A stretch of DNA of 64,000 bases from Exiguobacterium aurantiacum DSM 6208 (GCF_000702585.1 NZ_JNIQ01000001.1:1617001-1681000); one strand, 5' to 3'; shown: positions 8,618-17,782, counted from the stretch's first letter. Program-made: numbers and translations. Notes: generated by a model from the letters alone, not told the origin.

Positions 8618-9559
8618 ATGTCTTGGATGAAAAAATCGGCACTAATCGCTTCAATCACTTCGGTGGCACTCGTCGGTGCAGCATGTGGGAACAACAATGA
8701 AGAAGGAAATGGCGCAGCCGAAGGTGACGCACTTTCAGGAAAAGTCGTCATGGACGGATCGTCAACCGTATTCCCAATCATGGAAGCGGTCGCTGAAGAA
8801 TTCTCAGCAGAGCAACCAGACGTCGAAGTGACGGTCGGTGTTTCTGGGACGGGTGGCGGTTTCAAACGCTTCGTCACAGGTGAGACAGACTTCTCGAACG
8901 CATCGCGTGAAATTAAAGAAGAAGAAGCCGCAGAAGCTGAAGCGAAGGGCGTCGAGTATACACAACTTTCGGTCGCATTAGACGGTCTCTCGCTCGTCGT
9001 CAACCCTGAGAACGATTGGGCACAAGACATCACGATCGATGAATTAAACAAAATGTGGACTGACACGAACGTGAAGACTTGGAAAGACGTCCGCTCGGAC
9101 TGGCCGGATGAAGAAATCACATTCTTCGCACCAGGTAAAGACTCAGGAACGTTTGACTTCTTTAACGAAGCGGTGCTCGATGACACTGACATCCGCCAAG
9201 ACGCGCAGTTGTCGGAAGATGACAACGTCCTCGTCACTGGCGTAGCCGGTACGAAAGGTGCAATCGGATTCTTCGGATACGCGTACTATGTGGAGAACCA
9301 AGATACACTCCGTGCGGTGGCAGTCGAAGGCGTGGAACCGAACCAAGAGACGATCAATGATCTTTCTTACCCGCTCTCACGTGAAATTTACACGTACGTG
9401 AACAACGCATCATTGAAAGACAAGCCACAAGTCGCAGCTTTCGCTCGTTTCTTGAACGAGAATGCAGCTGAGTTATCGGAAGAAGTAGGTTATGTAGGAA
9501 TGAAACAGGCACGCTACGATGAGAACGCAGAAATCATCGACGAACTCGCCGGAGAATAA
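8618..9559 (+). CDS. pstS: phosphate ABC transporter, substrate-binding lipoprotein
   Basis: A 313-residue periplasmic-binding-type protein that captures phosphate outside the membrane for PstC/PstA. The N-terminus has lysines, a hydrophobic stretch and the lipobox VGAAC, so Cys23 should be lipidated. Phosphate-binding loops are seen in GSSTVFP and SGTGGGF. The start ATG at 8618 is chosen because AAGGAGG is 9 bases upstream and it gives a proper lipoprotein signal, unlike an upstream GTG-type extension. It is the first gene of pstSCAB-phoU, behind a six-repeat PhoP box. Confidence 0.95.
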   Translation: MSWMKKSALIASITSVALVGAACGNNNEEGNGAAEGDALSGKVVMDGSSTVFPIMEAVAEEFSAEQPDVEVTVGVSGTGGGFKRFVTGETDFSNASREIKEEEAAEAEAKGVEYTQLSVALDGLSLVVNPENDWAQDITIDELNKMWTDTNVKTWKDVRSDWPDEEITFFAPGKDSGTFDFFNEAVLDDTDIRQDAQLSEDDNVLVTGVAGTKGAIGFFGYAYYVENQDTLRAVAVEGVEPNQETINDLSYPLSREIYTYVNNASLKDKPQVAAFARFLNENAAELSEEVGYVGMKQARYDENAEIIDELAGE

Positions 9560-9572
9560 GTAGGCAGTCGGT

Positions 9573-9599
9573 AGAAGGCGAGAGTCGATCTCGCCTTCT
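9573..9599 (+). promoter_or_regulatory. stem-loop between pstS and pstC
   Basis: A perfect 11-base-pair stem (9573-9583 with 9589-9599) and a 5-base loop lie between the genes, with no T run. It is better explained as a processing or stability element for the abundant pstS message than as a terminator. Confidence 0.65.
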
Positions 9600-9642
9600 C
9601 GCCGTGCTTTCTAGTATGAAGAGGTAGGGAGCGATACACGAG

Positions 9643-10587
9643 ATGAATCAACCAAACAAAGGTTTTTCGATTCGAGAGATGATTGAATCAAATAAACAAA
9701 AGAAATACAGTACGACGAACGTATTTGATAAAGTTATGCCGTTCTTATTATTCTTGAGCGCATTCGTGTCGGTCGTCACGACAATCGGCATCGCCTTGAC
9801 GCTTGGATTTGAACTGTTCAAGTTTTTCGAACGTGTCCCGGTACGCGAATTTTTAGGGTCAACCGAATGGTATCCGCTTAGTGCCGATCCGCGATTTGGT
9901 GTATGGGCACTTGTCGCCGGTACGCTTAAAATTGCAGTCATCGCGATGGTGGTGGCGGTGCCACTTGGTCTCGCGTCTGCCATTTATTTGAGTGAGTATG
10001 CGTCTGAACGGGCGCGGACGATCTTAAAGCCGATTCTTGAAGTGCTCGCGGGTGTTCCGACAATCGTCTTCGGATTTTTCGCCTTGTCGTTCGTGACGCC
10101 GATCTTGCAATCGCTCATCCCCGGACTGAAGATTTATAACGCGCTCAGCCCAGGGATCGTTGTCGGAATCATGATCATTCCGATGATTGCCTCCATCTCT
10201 GAAGATGCGATGAGCGCCGTTCCGAAAAAAATTCGTGACGGAGCGCTCGGTCTCGGTGCGACACGGTTAGAAGTAGCAATCAAAATCGTCATGCCGGCTG
10301 CTTTGTCTGGAATCATCGCCTCAATCGTCCTCGCAATGAGCCGAGCGATTGGGGAAACGATGATCGTGACGATCGCGGGTGGATCTCAACCGAACTTCGA
10401 GTTCAATCCGCTCAACGCGATTCAGACGATGACGGCTTATATCGTTCAAATCGCCAAAGGCGACGCCGGGTATGGCACGATTGAATATTACAGCATCTAT
10501 GCGGTCGGTGCGCTTCTTTTCATCTTTACGCTCGTGATGAACTTGTTCGCGAACTGGATGACGCGCCGCTTCAGAGAGGAGTACTAA
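9643..10587 (+). CDS. pstC: phosphate ABC transporter permease
   Basis: A 314-residue inner-membrane permease with six predicted helices. A long cytoplasmic N-terminus precedes the first helix near residue 30. The ABC-permease loop is seen near residue 200 (ALGLGATRLEVAIKIVMP), which contacts the PstB ATPase. It forms a heterodimer with PstA to carry phosphate inward. The ATG follows the site GAGGTAGGGAG. It ends one base before the pstA start, so the two are translated together. Confidence 0.95.
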   Translation: MNQPNKGFSIREMIESNKQKKYSTTNVFDKVMPFLLFLSAFVSVVTTIGIALTLGFELFKFFERVPVREFLGSTEWYPLSADPRFGVWALVAGTLKIAVIAMVVAVPLGLASAIYLSEYASERARTILKPILEVLAGVPTIVFGFFALSFVTPILQSLIPGLKIYNALSPGIVVGIMIIPMIASISEDAMSAVPKKIRDGALGLGATRLEVAIKIVMPAALSGIIASIVLAMSRAIGETMIVTIAGGSQPNFEFNPLNAIQTMTAYIVQIAKGDAGYGTIEYYSIYAVGALLFIFTLVMNLFANWMTRRFREEY

Positions 10588-10588
10588 T

Positions 10589-11500
10589 ATGGCTTTGCCG
10601 AACAGTGAGTTCAAGAATACGAAGAACTATATCGATCATGAGACGGTCTCCCGTCGAATTAAAAGTCGATTACGATTGAATGAAGTTTTCAAATATATCT
10701 TTTTGGCAGGACTCGTGTTTGCCTTGCTCGTCTTATCGACACTCATTTATGACGTCGTCACAAAAGGTGGCGGTTGGGTCAACCTTGACTTCCTCCGTAA
10801 CTTCCCGTCACGCCGTGCGGCCCAGGCTGGTCTTTATCCAGCCTTGATTGGAACGCTATGGCTCATGATGCTCATCGTGCCGATGGTATTCATCGTCGGT
10901 GTCGGTGCCGCGATTTATTTAGAAGAATACGCCCCGAAAAATCGGATCACATCGTTCATCGAGGTGAATATCTCGAACTTAGCCGGTGTTCCGTCAATCG
11001 TTTTCGGTTTGCTTGGATTGACGTTCTTCGTCCGGACAGCAGGGTTCGGTAACTCGGTGTTGACCGGTGCGTTAACACTTGGCTTGATGAGTCTACCGAT
11101 CGTCATCGTCGCCTCGCAAGAAGCGCTTCGTTCCGTCAAAATGGAACTGCGTCACGCCTCGCTCGCCCTCGGTGCCTCGAAGTGGCAGACGACGTTCAAC
11201 GTCGTATTGCCGTCGGCGCTCCCGGGCATCATCACGGGCATCATTTTGGCAGTGTCTCGCGCTATCGGTGAAACAGCGCCGCTCATCATGATCGGTGCCG
11301 CTACGTTCATATCGACGACGCCGAATAATATTTTCTCTGATTTTACGGCACTTCCGATTCAAATCTATAACTGGACGAGCCGTCCGCAAGCTGAATTCCA
11401 AAACTTGGCCGCCGCAGGTATCATCGTCTTGATGACTGTACTCATCACGATGAACTCAGCCGCAATCTATATTCGGAACAAGTACACGAACCGACATTAA
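10589..11500 (+). CDS. pstA: phosphate ABC transporter permease
   Basis: A 303-residue permease with six membrane helices and the conserved cytoplasmic coupling loop near residue 190 (LALGASKWQTTFNVVLP). It pairs with PstC in the membrane and binds PstB. An AGAGGAG site inside the end of pstC serves the ATG at 10589. The residues SRAIGET, shared with PstC, are typical of this subunit pair. It belongs to the same transcript as its neighbours. Confidence 0.95.
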   Translation: MALPNSEFKNTKNYIDHETVSRRIKSRLRLNEVFKYIFLAGLVFALLVLSTLIYDVVTKGGGWVNLDFLRNFPSRRAAQAGLYPALIGTLWLMMLIVPMVFIVGVGAAIYLEEYAPKNRITSFIEVNISNLAGVPSIVFGLLGLTFFVRTAGFGNSVLTGALTLGLMSLPIVIVASQEALRSVKMELRHASLALGASKWQTTFNVVLPSALPGIITGIILAVSRAIGETAPLIMIGAATFISTTPNNIFSDFTALPIQIYNWTSRPQAEFQNLAAAGIIVLMTVLITMNSAAIYIRNKYTNRH

Positions 11501-11530
11501 GTCGAAGCAGTAACGAGGAGGACTCTCGAG

Positions 11531-12364
11531 ATGATGAAACAAAAAGAGCTTAAAGGAGATCACAACGTGAACACAACGACGATCCAACCGACTGAGACCG
11601 TGATGCAAAAAGATAGCGCCTACGTCGTGAACAATTTGAACTTATGGTATGGCGACGACCAGGCACTCATTGATGTCAACTTGGACATTAAAAAGAATGA
11701 AGTGACGGCGATCATCGGTCCGTCGGGTTGTGGGAAGTCGACGTTCATCAAGACGTTGAATCGCATGGTCGAACTAATCCCGTCGGTTCGTACGAATGGC
11801 GAGATTTTATATCACGGACGCAACATCTTTGACCGCGATTATCGCGTCGAAGATCTTCGGACGTCGGTCGGAATGGTGTTCCAACAACCGAACCCGTTCC
11901 CGAAATCGGTATATGACAACGTGGCGTACGGTCCCCGCACGCACGGCATCAAAAACAAGAAAGTGCTCGATGAGATCGTCGAACGGTCGCTCCGCGGTGC
12001 TGCGATTTGGGATGAAGTGAAAGATCGATTGAACGAGAACGCCTATGGTCTCTCGGGTGGTCAGCAACAGCGTCTCTGTATCGCCCGCACGCTAGCCATC
12101 GAACCTGACGTCATCCTAATGGACGAACCGACATCGGCGCTCGACCCGATCTCGACGCTCAAAGTCGAGGAGCTCGTCCAAGAGTTAAAAGAAAAGTATT
12201 CAATCATCATCGTCACACACAACATGCAACAAGCAGCTCGTGTATCGGACAAAACGGCATTCTTCTTGAACGGCGAAGTCGTTGAGTTCGATGCGACGGA
12301 CAAAATCTTCTCGAATCCAACTGACAAACGGACTGAAGACTATATTTCTGGCCGGTTCGGTTAA
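11531..12364 (+). CDS. pstB: phosphate ABC transporter ATP-binding protein
   Basis: The ATPase that powers phosphate uptake through PstC and PstA. Walker A is GPSGCGKST, the ABC signature is LSGGQQQR, Walker B is VILMDEP, and the switch His is in IVTHNMQQ. Two starts are credible: ATG at 11531, with AGGAGGA 8 bases before it, and GTG at 11567, with AAAGGAG 6 bases before it. These give 277 and 265 residues. Only one pstB is present here, whereas B. subtilis has two in tandem at this locus. Confidence 0.95.
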   Translation: MMKQKELKGDHNVNTTTIQPTETVMQKDSAYVVNNLNLWYGDDQALIDVNLDIKKNEVTAIIGPSGCGKSTFIKTLNRMVELIPSVRTNGEILYHGRNIFDRDYRVEDLRTSVGMVFQQPNPFPKSVYDNVAYGPRTHGIKNKKVLDEIVERSLRGAAIWDEVKDRLNENAYGLSGGQQQRLCIARTLAIEPDVILMDEPTSALDPISTLKVEELVQELKEKYSIIIVTHNMQQAARVSDKTAFFLNGEVVEFDATDKIFSNPTDKRTEDYISGRFG

Positions 12365-12379
12365 GAAGGGGAGACAGAC

Positions 12380-13042
12380 ATGGCACAAAATCGCACATTT
12401 TTTGATACGAAGTTGATTGAATTAGAAGACAAAGTCGTCCATTTGGCGAATTTGACGATGCGTCAAACGGCCACGGCCATCGAAGTGCTCGAAAAACACG
12501 ACCTCACGCTCGCGCGGACCGTGATTGACAATGACAATGAACTCGATGACCTTGAGCTCACCATTAACGACGAAGCAATCTTGTTGATTGCGAAACAACA
12601 ACCGGTCGCGACCGATTTGCGCCGTTTGATCGTGACGATGAAATCGGCGACGGACTTGGAGCGGATCGCCGATTACGCGACGAATATCGCCAAAGCGGTT
12701 ACGCGCATCGAACACGTCCCGTACGTGCTCGATATTAAGCCGCTCAAACAGATGGCGGAACAGTTGATCGACATGCTTGAATTGGCGACGCGCGCGTACC
12801 GCAAAGGTGAAGTGAGCCGCGTCCGTGAGTTGAACGAGATGGACAAAGTCATCGATGATTTGAACTTGCAAGTGATCAAGCAGTATATTGGTTATTTGCC
12901 GACGATGACGATCGGTACGAACGACGTGTATGAGTTTTCAAACATCGCACGCTATCTCGAACGGATGGGTGATCACGTCACCAATTTCGGCGAACATTTG
13001 ATTTTCCTTGAAAAAGGGAAACATTATGATTTAAATCAGTGA
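12380..13042 (+). CDS. phoU: phosphate transport regulator PhoU
   Basis: A 220-residue all-helical protein with two three-helix PhoU repeats. The metal-binding motif region appears twice (DLERIADYATNIAK near residue 93 and YLERMGDHVTNFGE near residue 193). PhoU links Pst transport activity to the PhoR/PhoP signal and limits phosphate uptake. The ATG follows AAGGGGAG, 16 bases after pstB, and a terminator follows. B. subtilis lacks phoU at this site, so the arrangement is closer to other Firmicutes. Confidence 0.94.
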   Translation: MAQNRTFFDTKLIELEDKVVHLANLTMRQTATAIEVLEKHDLTLARTVIDNDNELDDLELTINDEAILLIAKQQPVATDLRRLIVTMKSATDLERIADYATNIAKAVTRIEHVPYVLDIKPLKQMAEQLIDMLELATRAYRKGEVSRVRELNEMDKVIDDLNLQVIKQYIGYLPTMTIGTNDVYEFSNIARYLERMGDHVTNFGEHLIFLEKGKHYDLNQ

Positions 13043-13050
13043 CAAAAGTG

Positions 13051-13087
13051 GTAAAGGACAACAGACATGTTGTTCTTTACTTTTTTT
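13051..13087 (+). terminator. terminator of the pst-phoU operon
   Basis: GTAAAGGACAAC (13051-13062) pairs with 13069-13080 with one wobble, followed by a long T run. Confidence 0.88.
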
Positions 13088-13159
13088 GTGCAGGAAATCA
13101 CGGGGAGAAGGCGAATAGTAGACTACATGGATTTTTTTTAGGAAGGGAGCCACATATAT

Positions 13160-13927
13160 ATGGAAGAGAAAATCGTATCCTTGAAACAACAAGGACTTAC
13201 GTTAAAACAGATTGCAGAACAATTAGATATGCCAATCGGAAAAGTCCAATACGCCTGGCGTAAATGGCGGGCTCAACATGGAGAGGCCACGACAGCTGCC
13301 GCTACCCCGAAACGAAAGACCGAAGGGAAGAAATCAATGAAACCAAAAACGAAGGCTACACCCGCTACGTCTGTGAAGCAGGTCGCCTCGACGCTTCAAC
13401 CTGATGCAAGTAACCAATCCCCGCTCCTCGATCATGCGCCAGACGGCTTCTGGAAGCTCCCAGACCGTTACGACGCCGATTTGATGCATGCGGTCGTTCA
13501 ATCGCCTAACGCGGTCTACGTGTTTTGGGAAGTGTCTAACGATGTGAAAGAGACGCTCGCCATGCAATTCATGCGTCCGTGGGAAGATTTACCGAAGGCG
13601 TTCCGCATTCTCGACGTCACACTCCTTGACTATACGAGCGGTCATGCCAATCGGTCGTACACGTTCGAATTGCCTGAGATGACGAACAGCTGGTTCGTCC
13701 GTCCGCTCGACCCGAACACGACATACGTGTTCGAATTCGGGATTCGGACGATGGAAGGCGAATTTTTGCCGCTCGTGGCGTCAGCTCCACTCGACACGCC
13801 GCGTGCCGAACCGGCCGGGGTCGGACGATTCGCCGAGCCGGTCCGTCGTTGGCAATACGGTGAAGTCGAGTCACCTGAACTACTCGACACGTTACCTAAA
13901 TACGCTGCATACCGATTCGTGCGCTGA
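13160..13927 (+). CDS. DUF4912 protein with N-terminal helix-turn-helix
   Basis: A 255-residue protein of unknown function. Residues about 5-36 look like a helix-turn-helix of the kind that senses or binds DNA. Residues 38-85 are a Lys/Ala/Thr-rich linker, and about 95-250 form a DUF4912 domain with conserved aromatic and Asp positions (PDRYDADLMHAVV, YVFWEVS). DUF4912 proteins are often found beside GH57 alpha-glucan enzymes, as here, where the branching enzyme starts 14 bases later. A carbohydrate-related or regulatory role is inferred only from this. The start ATG follows GGAAGGGAG. Confidence 0.75.
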   Translation: MEEKIVSLKQQGLTLKQIAEQLDMPIGKVQYAWRKWRAQHGEATTAAATPKRKTEGKKSMKPKTKATPATSVKQVASTLQPDASNQSPLLDHAPDGFWKLPDRYDADLMHAVVQSPNAVYVFWEVSNDVKETLAMQFMRPWEDLPKAFRILDVTLLDYTSGHANRSYTFELPEMTNSWFVRPLDPNTTYVFEFGIRTMEGEFLPLVASAPLDTPRAEPAGVGRFAEPVRRWQYGEVESPELLDTLPKYAAYRFVR

Positions 13928-13941
13928 GGAGGACTTTTAAG

Positions 13942-16125
13942 ATGAAACCAGGTTATTTTTCACTCGTCCTTCATGCCCACTTACCGTACGTCCGGCATGA
14001 AGAAGAACACCGTTTAGAAGAGAGATGGGTATATGAGGCCATCTCCGAGACATACATCCCGATATTATGGCAAATCGACCGTCTGAAACGGCCGTTGCAC
14101 TGGACCGTCAGTATTTCGCCGCCAGTCATCGAGATGCTCGCCGACCCGCTCGTGCAAGACCGATACGTCACCCATTTGGATGAAATGCTCGAATTGATCG
14201 CCCTCGAGCTGTCCGAAGGCCGAAGTGAGGCGGAAGTCAGTACGCTCCATTTTTATGAACGACGTTATCAAGATTTAAAGAACACGTTCTTGCACTGGAA
14301 TAAAAATTTAAATCAGGCGTTCCGTACATACCGCGAACACGGTTATATCGACATGGTGACATGTACGGCGACGCACGGATTCAATCCGCATCTGTTCACA
14401 GATCAAGCCGCCCGCGCCGAGATTCGGTCCGGACTAAACTGCTTCGAACGCCATTACGGGTTCCGTCCGACAGGGATTTGGCTGCCGGAGTGCGCCTATA
14501 CGCCTGGCGTGGACCGTATCCTCTATGAAGAAGGGGTTCGTTATACGTTCGTTGATGAGCATGCGCTGCTTGAAGCCGATCCGACACCGGACAAAGGGAT
14601 CGGCGCGCCGGTCTACTCACCGAACGGCGTCGCGCTGTTCCCGCGTGACCAAATCATCTCCGGAAAGATTTGGAGCTCGATGATCGGTTATCCGGGTCAC
14701 CCGGATTATCGCGAGTTTTATCGTGACCTCGCCTATGACCGTGATTGGGAGTATATCCAATCGTTCATGCACCCGGAAGGCATCCGGTTCGACACCGGTT
14801 TGAAGATGCACCGCATCACCGGGGATACGGATGAAAAAGATTATTACATCCGGGACTGGGCCGAGCATCAGATTCACAACCATGCGACGGATTTCGCCCA
14901 GACGCTCGAAGCCCATCTCGAGGCACACGCCGGGCAAACATTCCCGCCATTCCTCGTCACGGCACCGTTTGACGCTGAGCTGTTCGGTCATTGGTGGTTT
15001 GAGGGACCAGAATTTTTAGGACAAGTGGCAGAACGTCTCGAGGAATTCGGGATCGAGACGATCACACCGGCCTTGTTCCTTGAACGTCATTTCCAAGATT
15101 TGCAGACGGTCCACGTCTCGATGAACACGTGGGGACGGAAAGGCTACGGCGACGTGTGGATCAACGAACGGAACGAATGGATGCTCCGTCACTTGCACAT
15201 GATGGAGACGCAACTCGTCAAAGATGTTGCCGACTATCGTGGGACGTCTCCGCTCGTCGACCGGGCGCTCAAACAATTGATTCGCCATTATGTACTCGCG
15301 GTATCGAGCGACTGGGCGTTCATCTTAGACGGACAGACGACGGCGCAATACGCGGCCGAACGCTTCCGTGAGCACGCTCGTCTGTTCGCCGAGCTGGAGA
15401 CGGCGCTCTACGAGGACAAACTGTCCGATCAGTTGTTGGATGAGCATTATCGCGCGTACCCGTTCTTGCAAGACGAAGATGTGGAGATCGATACGTTCTT
15501 GTCACCGCACGACTACTACGTGACGACCGAACGCGAACCGGAACAAGCGGCGATTCTCGTGTTGGCGCCAGAGTTCACGGGGAATATCATCGGTGAACTG
15601 GGCCATCGCGTCGTGGGAGAAGTCGAAGCACGCGCGGCGGAAGGGGAGACGGTTTACGTTTTGACGCCTCATAAAGAAGGGTTACCGGAATATGAGCGTC
15701 ACGGCAGCGTCCACATTTATCGGGTCCGCTTGACGAGCCCGTTCCTGGAGCACGTCATGAACCAAGTCGCCGCCCAAAACATCGCCTACGTGAAACTCGT
15801 GCATGAGCTCGTGAGCGTCGTCCGTTTCAAAGCGGTCCATCATTTCGATTGGATGACGATCCCGGCGGCACGTTCACTTGCGAAGTCACTTGCCGTTCCG
15901 TTATACTCAACTATGTTGTCCTTTGAAACGACGCGCAACCCGCATGGTCATGGCGGCTTGTTCGACGCGATTCATCGAATTGAGAACAGTGTGCTCACTG
16001 ATGCCGCCGCCGTCTTTGTCGGTACGGACGTCTCCATCGATGAACTCGCCTCTCGTTATGCGGTCAAAGATAACGTAAAACCATGCTTGGCGCCCGACGC
16101 CTCGCCGTACGGGCAAAACGTTTGA
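13942..16125 (+). CDS. GH57 1,4-alpha-glucan branching enzyme fused to half of a GT-B glycosyltransferase
   Basis: A 727-residue protein. Residues 1-520 are a GH57 (DUF1957) branching enzyme: the nucleophile Glu183 in WLPECAY and the acid Asp344 in APFDAELFGHWW are present, and the helical C-terminal part follows. Residues about 537-727 resemble the first Rossmann domain of GT4/GT5 glycosyltransferases (APEF near the start; FDWMTIPAARSLAKSL; IHRIENSVLTDAA). The second, nucleotide-sugar-binding domain is missing. The enzyme should make alpha-1,6 branches in a cytosolic glucan. The extra half-domain may bind glucan or a partner. It is co-transcribed with the DUF4912 gene. Confidence 0.85.
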   Translation: MKPGYFSLVLHAHLPYVRHEEEHRLEERWVYEAISETYIPILWQIDRLKRPLHWTVSISPPVIEMLADPLVQDRYVTHLDEMLELIALELSEGRSEAEVSTLHFYERRYQDLKNTFLHWNKNLNQAFRTYREHGYIDMVTCTATHGFNPHLFTDQAARAEIRSGLNCFERHYGFRPTGIWLPECAYTPGVDRILYEEGVRYTFVDEHALLEADPTPDKGIGAPVYSPNGVALFPRDQIISGKIWSSMIGYPGHPDYREFYRDLAYDRDWEYIQSFMHPEGIRFDTGLKMHRITGDTDEKDYYIRDWAEHQIHNHATDFAQTLEAHLEAHAGQTFPPFLVTAPFDAELFGHWWFEGPEFLGQVAERLEEFGIETITPALFLERHFQDLQTVHVSMNTWGRKGYGDVWINERNEWMLRHLHMMETQLVKDVADYRGTSPLVDRALKQLIRHYVLAVSSDWAFILDGQTTAQYAAERFREHARLFAELETALYEDKLSDQLLDEHYRAYPFLQDEDVEIDTFLSPHDYYVTTEREPEQAAILVLAPEFTGNIIGELGHRVVGEVEARAAEGETVYVLTPHKEGLPEYERHGSVHIYRVRLTSPFLEHVMNQVAAQNIAYVKLVHELVSVVRFKAVHHFDWMTIPAARSLAKSLAVPLYSTMLSFETTRNPHGHGGLFDAIHRIENSVLTDAAAVFVGTDVSIDELASRYAVKDNVKPCLAPDASPYGQNV

Positions 16126-16241
16126 AAAAGAACGTGAAAACACCTTGCTTTTTCAAAAAAAAATTGGTAGGATAATTGAGTATGCTTAGACTGTAAAGCA
16201 AAAGCACTTGATACAACATCAGTAAGATGGGAGTGAAAGAA

Positions 16242-16391
16242 ATGCGCGTTAAAATCACACTAGCTTGCACAGAAACAGGCGATCGCACGTACATCACGAA
16301 GAAAAACAAACGTAACAACCCAGAGCGCCTCGAGTTGCGCAAATACAACCCACGTCTCCGCCGTCACACGCTTTACCGCGAAGTGAAATAA
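16242..16391 (+). CDS. rpmG: 50S ribosomal protein L33, zinc-independent form
   Basis: A 49-residue ribosomal protein that matches Bacillus L33 along its full length ([21 protein letters not shown]). Only one of the usual four cysteines remains (Cys9, in CTET). The second Cys of the first pair and both of the second pair are replaced, so it should not bind zinc. Such C-minus paralogues usually replace the zinc form when zinc is scarce. I see no clear Zur operator upstream. The ATG at 16242 follows GGGAGTGA. Its position before yqgN is conserved with B. subtilis. Confidence 0.95.
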   Translation: MRVKITLACTETGDRTYITKKNKRNNPERLELRKYNPRLRRHTLYREVK

Positions 16392-16445
16392 TGAGACCGG
16401 CCGTCACTTCTGTGGCGGCCTTTTTTTTCGAAAGGAGCCATCGAC

Positions 16446-17000
16446 ATGCTAGACAAACAGACGCTGCGACACGCTGTCCATGAACAGATCAGGCTGCTCG
16501 AGAACCGGGCTGTTGCCGACGCGGCCATCATACATACTGTCGCCGCCCTCCCGGAATGGCGCGACGCCGAATCGGTCGCGCTAACATTATCATTCGGGCT
16601 TGAAGTCGATACACGTCCGCTCATCCATCTCGCCTGGCAGGCAGGAAAAACGGTGCTCGTGCCGAAAGTAACGAAAGCGGGACTCACGTTCCACCCCTTA
16701 AAGTCATTCGATGACGTAGAGCCGGGGGTGATGGGGATTCTTGAACCGACGACCCCTCGTGTCGACGCTTCAGTCGACCTTTGTGTCGTACCGGGACGCG
16801 TGTTCGACCGTTGCGGGTACCGCATCGGCTGGGGAGGCGGTTACTATGACCGCTTTTTGACGACGTACCCGGGTCGGACGCTATCGATCGCCTATGATGT
16901 GCAAGTGCTGCCGGAAATACCGATCGAATCGCATGATATTCCAGTCGAATTGATCGTGACGGAAAGGGAATTGATCCGATGTATGCAATCTTCCTCGTAA
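16446..17000 (+). CDS. yqgN: 5-formyltetrahydrofolate cyclo-ligase
   Basis: A 184-residue enzyme that uses ATP to convert 5-formyl-THF to 5,10-methenyl-THF in the cytoplasm. The family signature WGGGYYDRFL is seen near residue 135, with the Arg/Lys-rich ATP-binding N-terminus. AAGGAGCC lies 6 bases before the ATG. The last 22 bases overlap the DUF92 gene, so the two are translationally linked. Synteny with rpmG-yqgN in B. subtilis supports the call. Confidence 0.93.
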   Translation: MLDKQTLRHAVHEQIRLLENRAVADAAIIHTVAALPEWRDAESVALTLSFGLEVDTRPLIHLAWQAGKTVLVPKVTKAGLTFHPLKSFDDVEPGVMGILEPTTPRVDASVDLCVVPGRVFDRCGYRIGWGGGYYDRFLTTYPGRTLSIAYDVQVLPEIPIESHDIPVELIVTERELIRCMQSSS

Positions 17001-17749
17001 CATGTATCGTCGCCTACGCCGGCTACCGCTTGCGGTCGCTTACGCTCTCCGGGGCTCTATTGACGGTTGTAACCGGTACCGTCATCGGTTATGGGTTCGG
17101 ATGGTTCGGCTTGTACTTGCTTGGTGTGTTTTTCTCCACGTCCTCACTCGCCTCTAAATACCGTGCCCGCGACAAGGCGCCGGTCGATGATATCGTTGAA
17201 AAGTCGGGACCACGCGATTTTGTGCAAGTGCTCGCCAACGGCGGTATCGGGATGCTGACGGCGATCGGTATGGTCGTCACGTCGAACGAGGCGTGGCTCT
17301 ATGCGTATATCGTCTCGATTGCCGCGGCGACGAGCGACACATGGGGCTCGGAGTTCGGTGTGCTCGCCAAGCAAAAACCAAGGTCCATTATGACGTTGCG
17401 CCCAGTCGAACCGGGGACGAGCGGCGGCGTGTCGCTCTTTGGGACGGTCATGTCGATTGTCGGGGCCGCGATGATCGTCTTTGCGACGTACCCGTTCTTA
17501 GGCCTCGGAGCAATGATGACGTTCGTGTTGATCGCGTTCGGTTTGAGCGGGAGTGTCGTCGATACGCTACTTGGTGCGACCGTTCAACGCAAGTATCGAT
17601 GCCGTGTATGTGGCAAGCTGACAGAAAAACGCCTGCATCATAATGAGTCGACGGCGTACGTATCGGGTTGGCGCTTCCTAGGGAACGATGCCGTCAACTT
17701 TCTGGCGATCGCTTCGGCGGCGGCGATTTGTTTTTTTATCTTCGCTTGA
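16979..17749 (+). CDS. DUF92 integral membrane protein
   Basis: A 256-residue protein with about six membrane segments. It belongs to the DUF92/TIGR00297 family; plant members act as phytyl-phosphate kinases, but the bacterial role is not known. Conserved motifs visible are SKYRARDKA near residue 58, SDTWGSEFG near residue 120, and a GLSGSVVDTLLGA segment. Two cysteines in a CRVCGK motif lie near residue 210. It starts inside yqgN and has no separate promoter visible. Confidence 0.82.
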   Translation: MYAIFLVTCIVAYAGYRLRSLTLSGALLTVVTGTVIGYGFGWFGLYLLGVFFSTSSLASKYRARDKAPVDDIVEKSGPRDFVQVLANGGIGMLTAIGMVVTSNEAWLYAYIVSIAAATSDTWGSEFGVLAKQKPRSIMTLRPVEPGTSGGVSLFGTVMSIVGAAMIVFATYPFLGLGAMMTFVLIAFGLSGSVVDTLLGATVQRKYRCRVCGKLTEKRLHHNESTAYVSGWRFLGNDAVNFLAIASAAAICFFIFA

Positions 17750-17782
17750 GGGTAGTACAGTGAATGAGGATGTTTCAAACGA

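Noticed and set aside
13039-13263. A 74-codon frame after phoU
   Set aside because: It begins in the phoU stop region and runs through a terminator and into the DUF4912 gene; the protein has no recognisable features.
16126-16241. Zur operator before rpmG
   Set aside because: No palindrome similar to the Bacillus Zur box is present.
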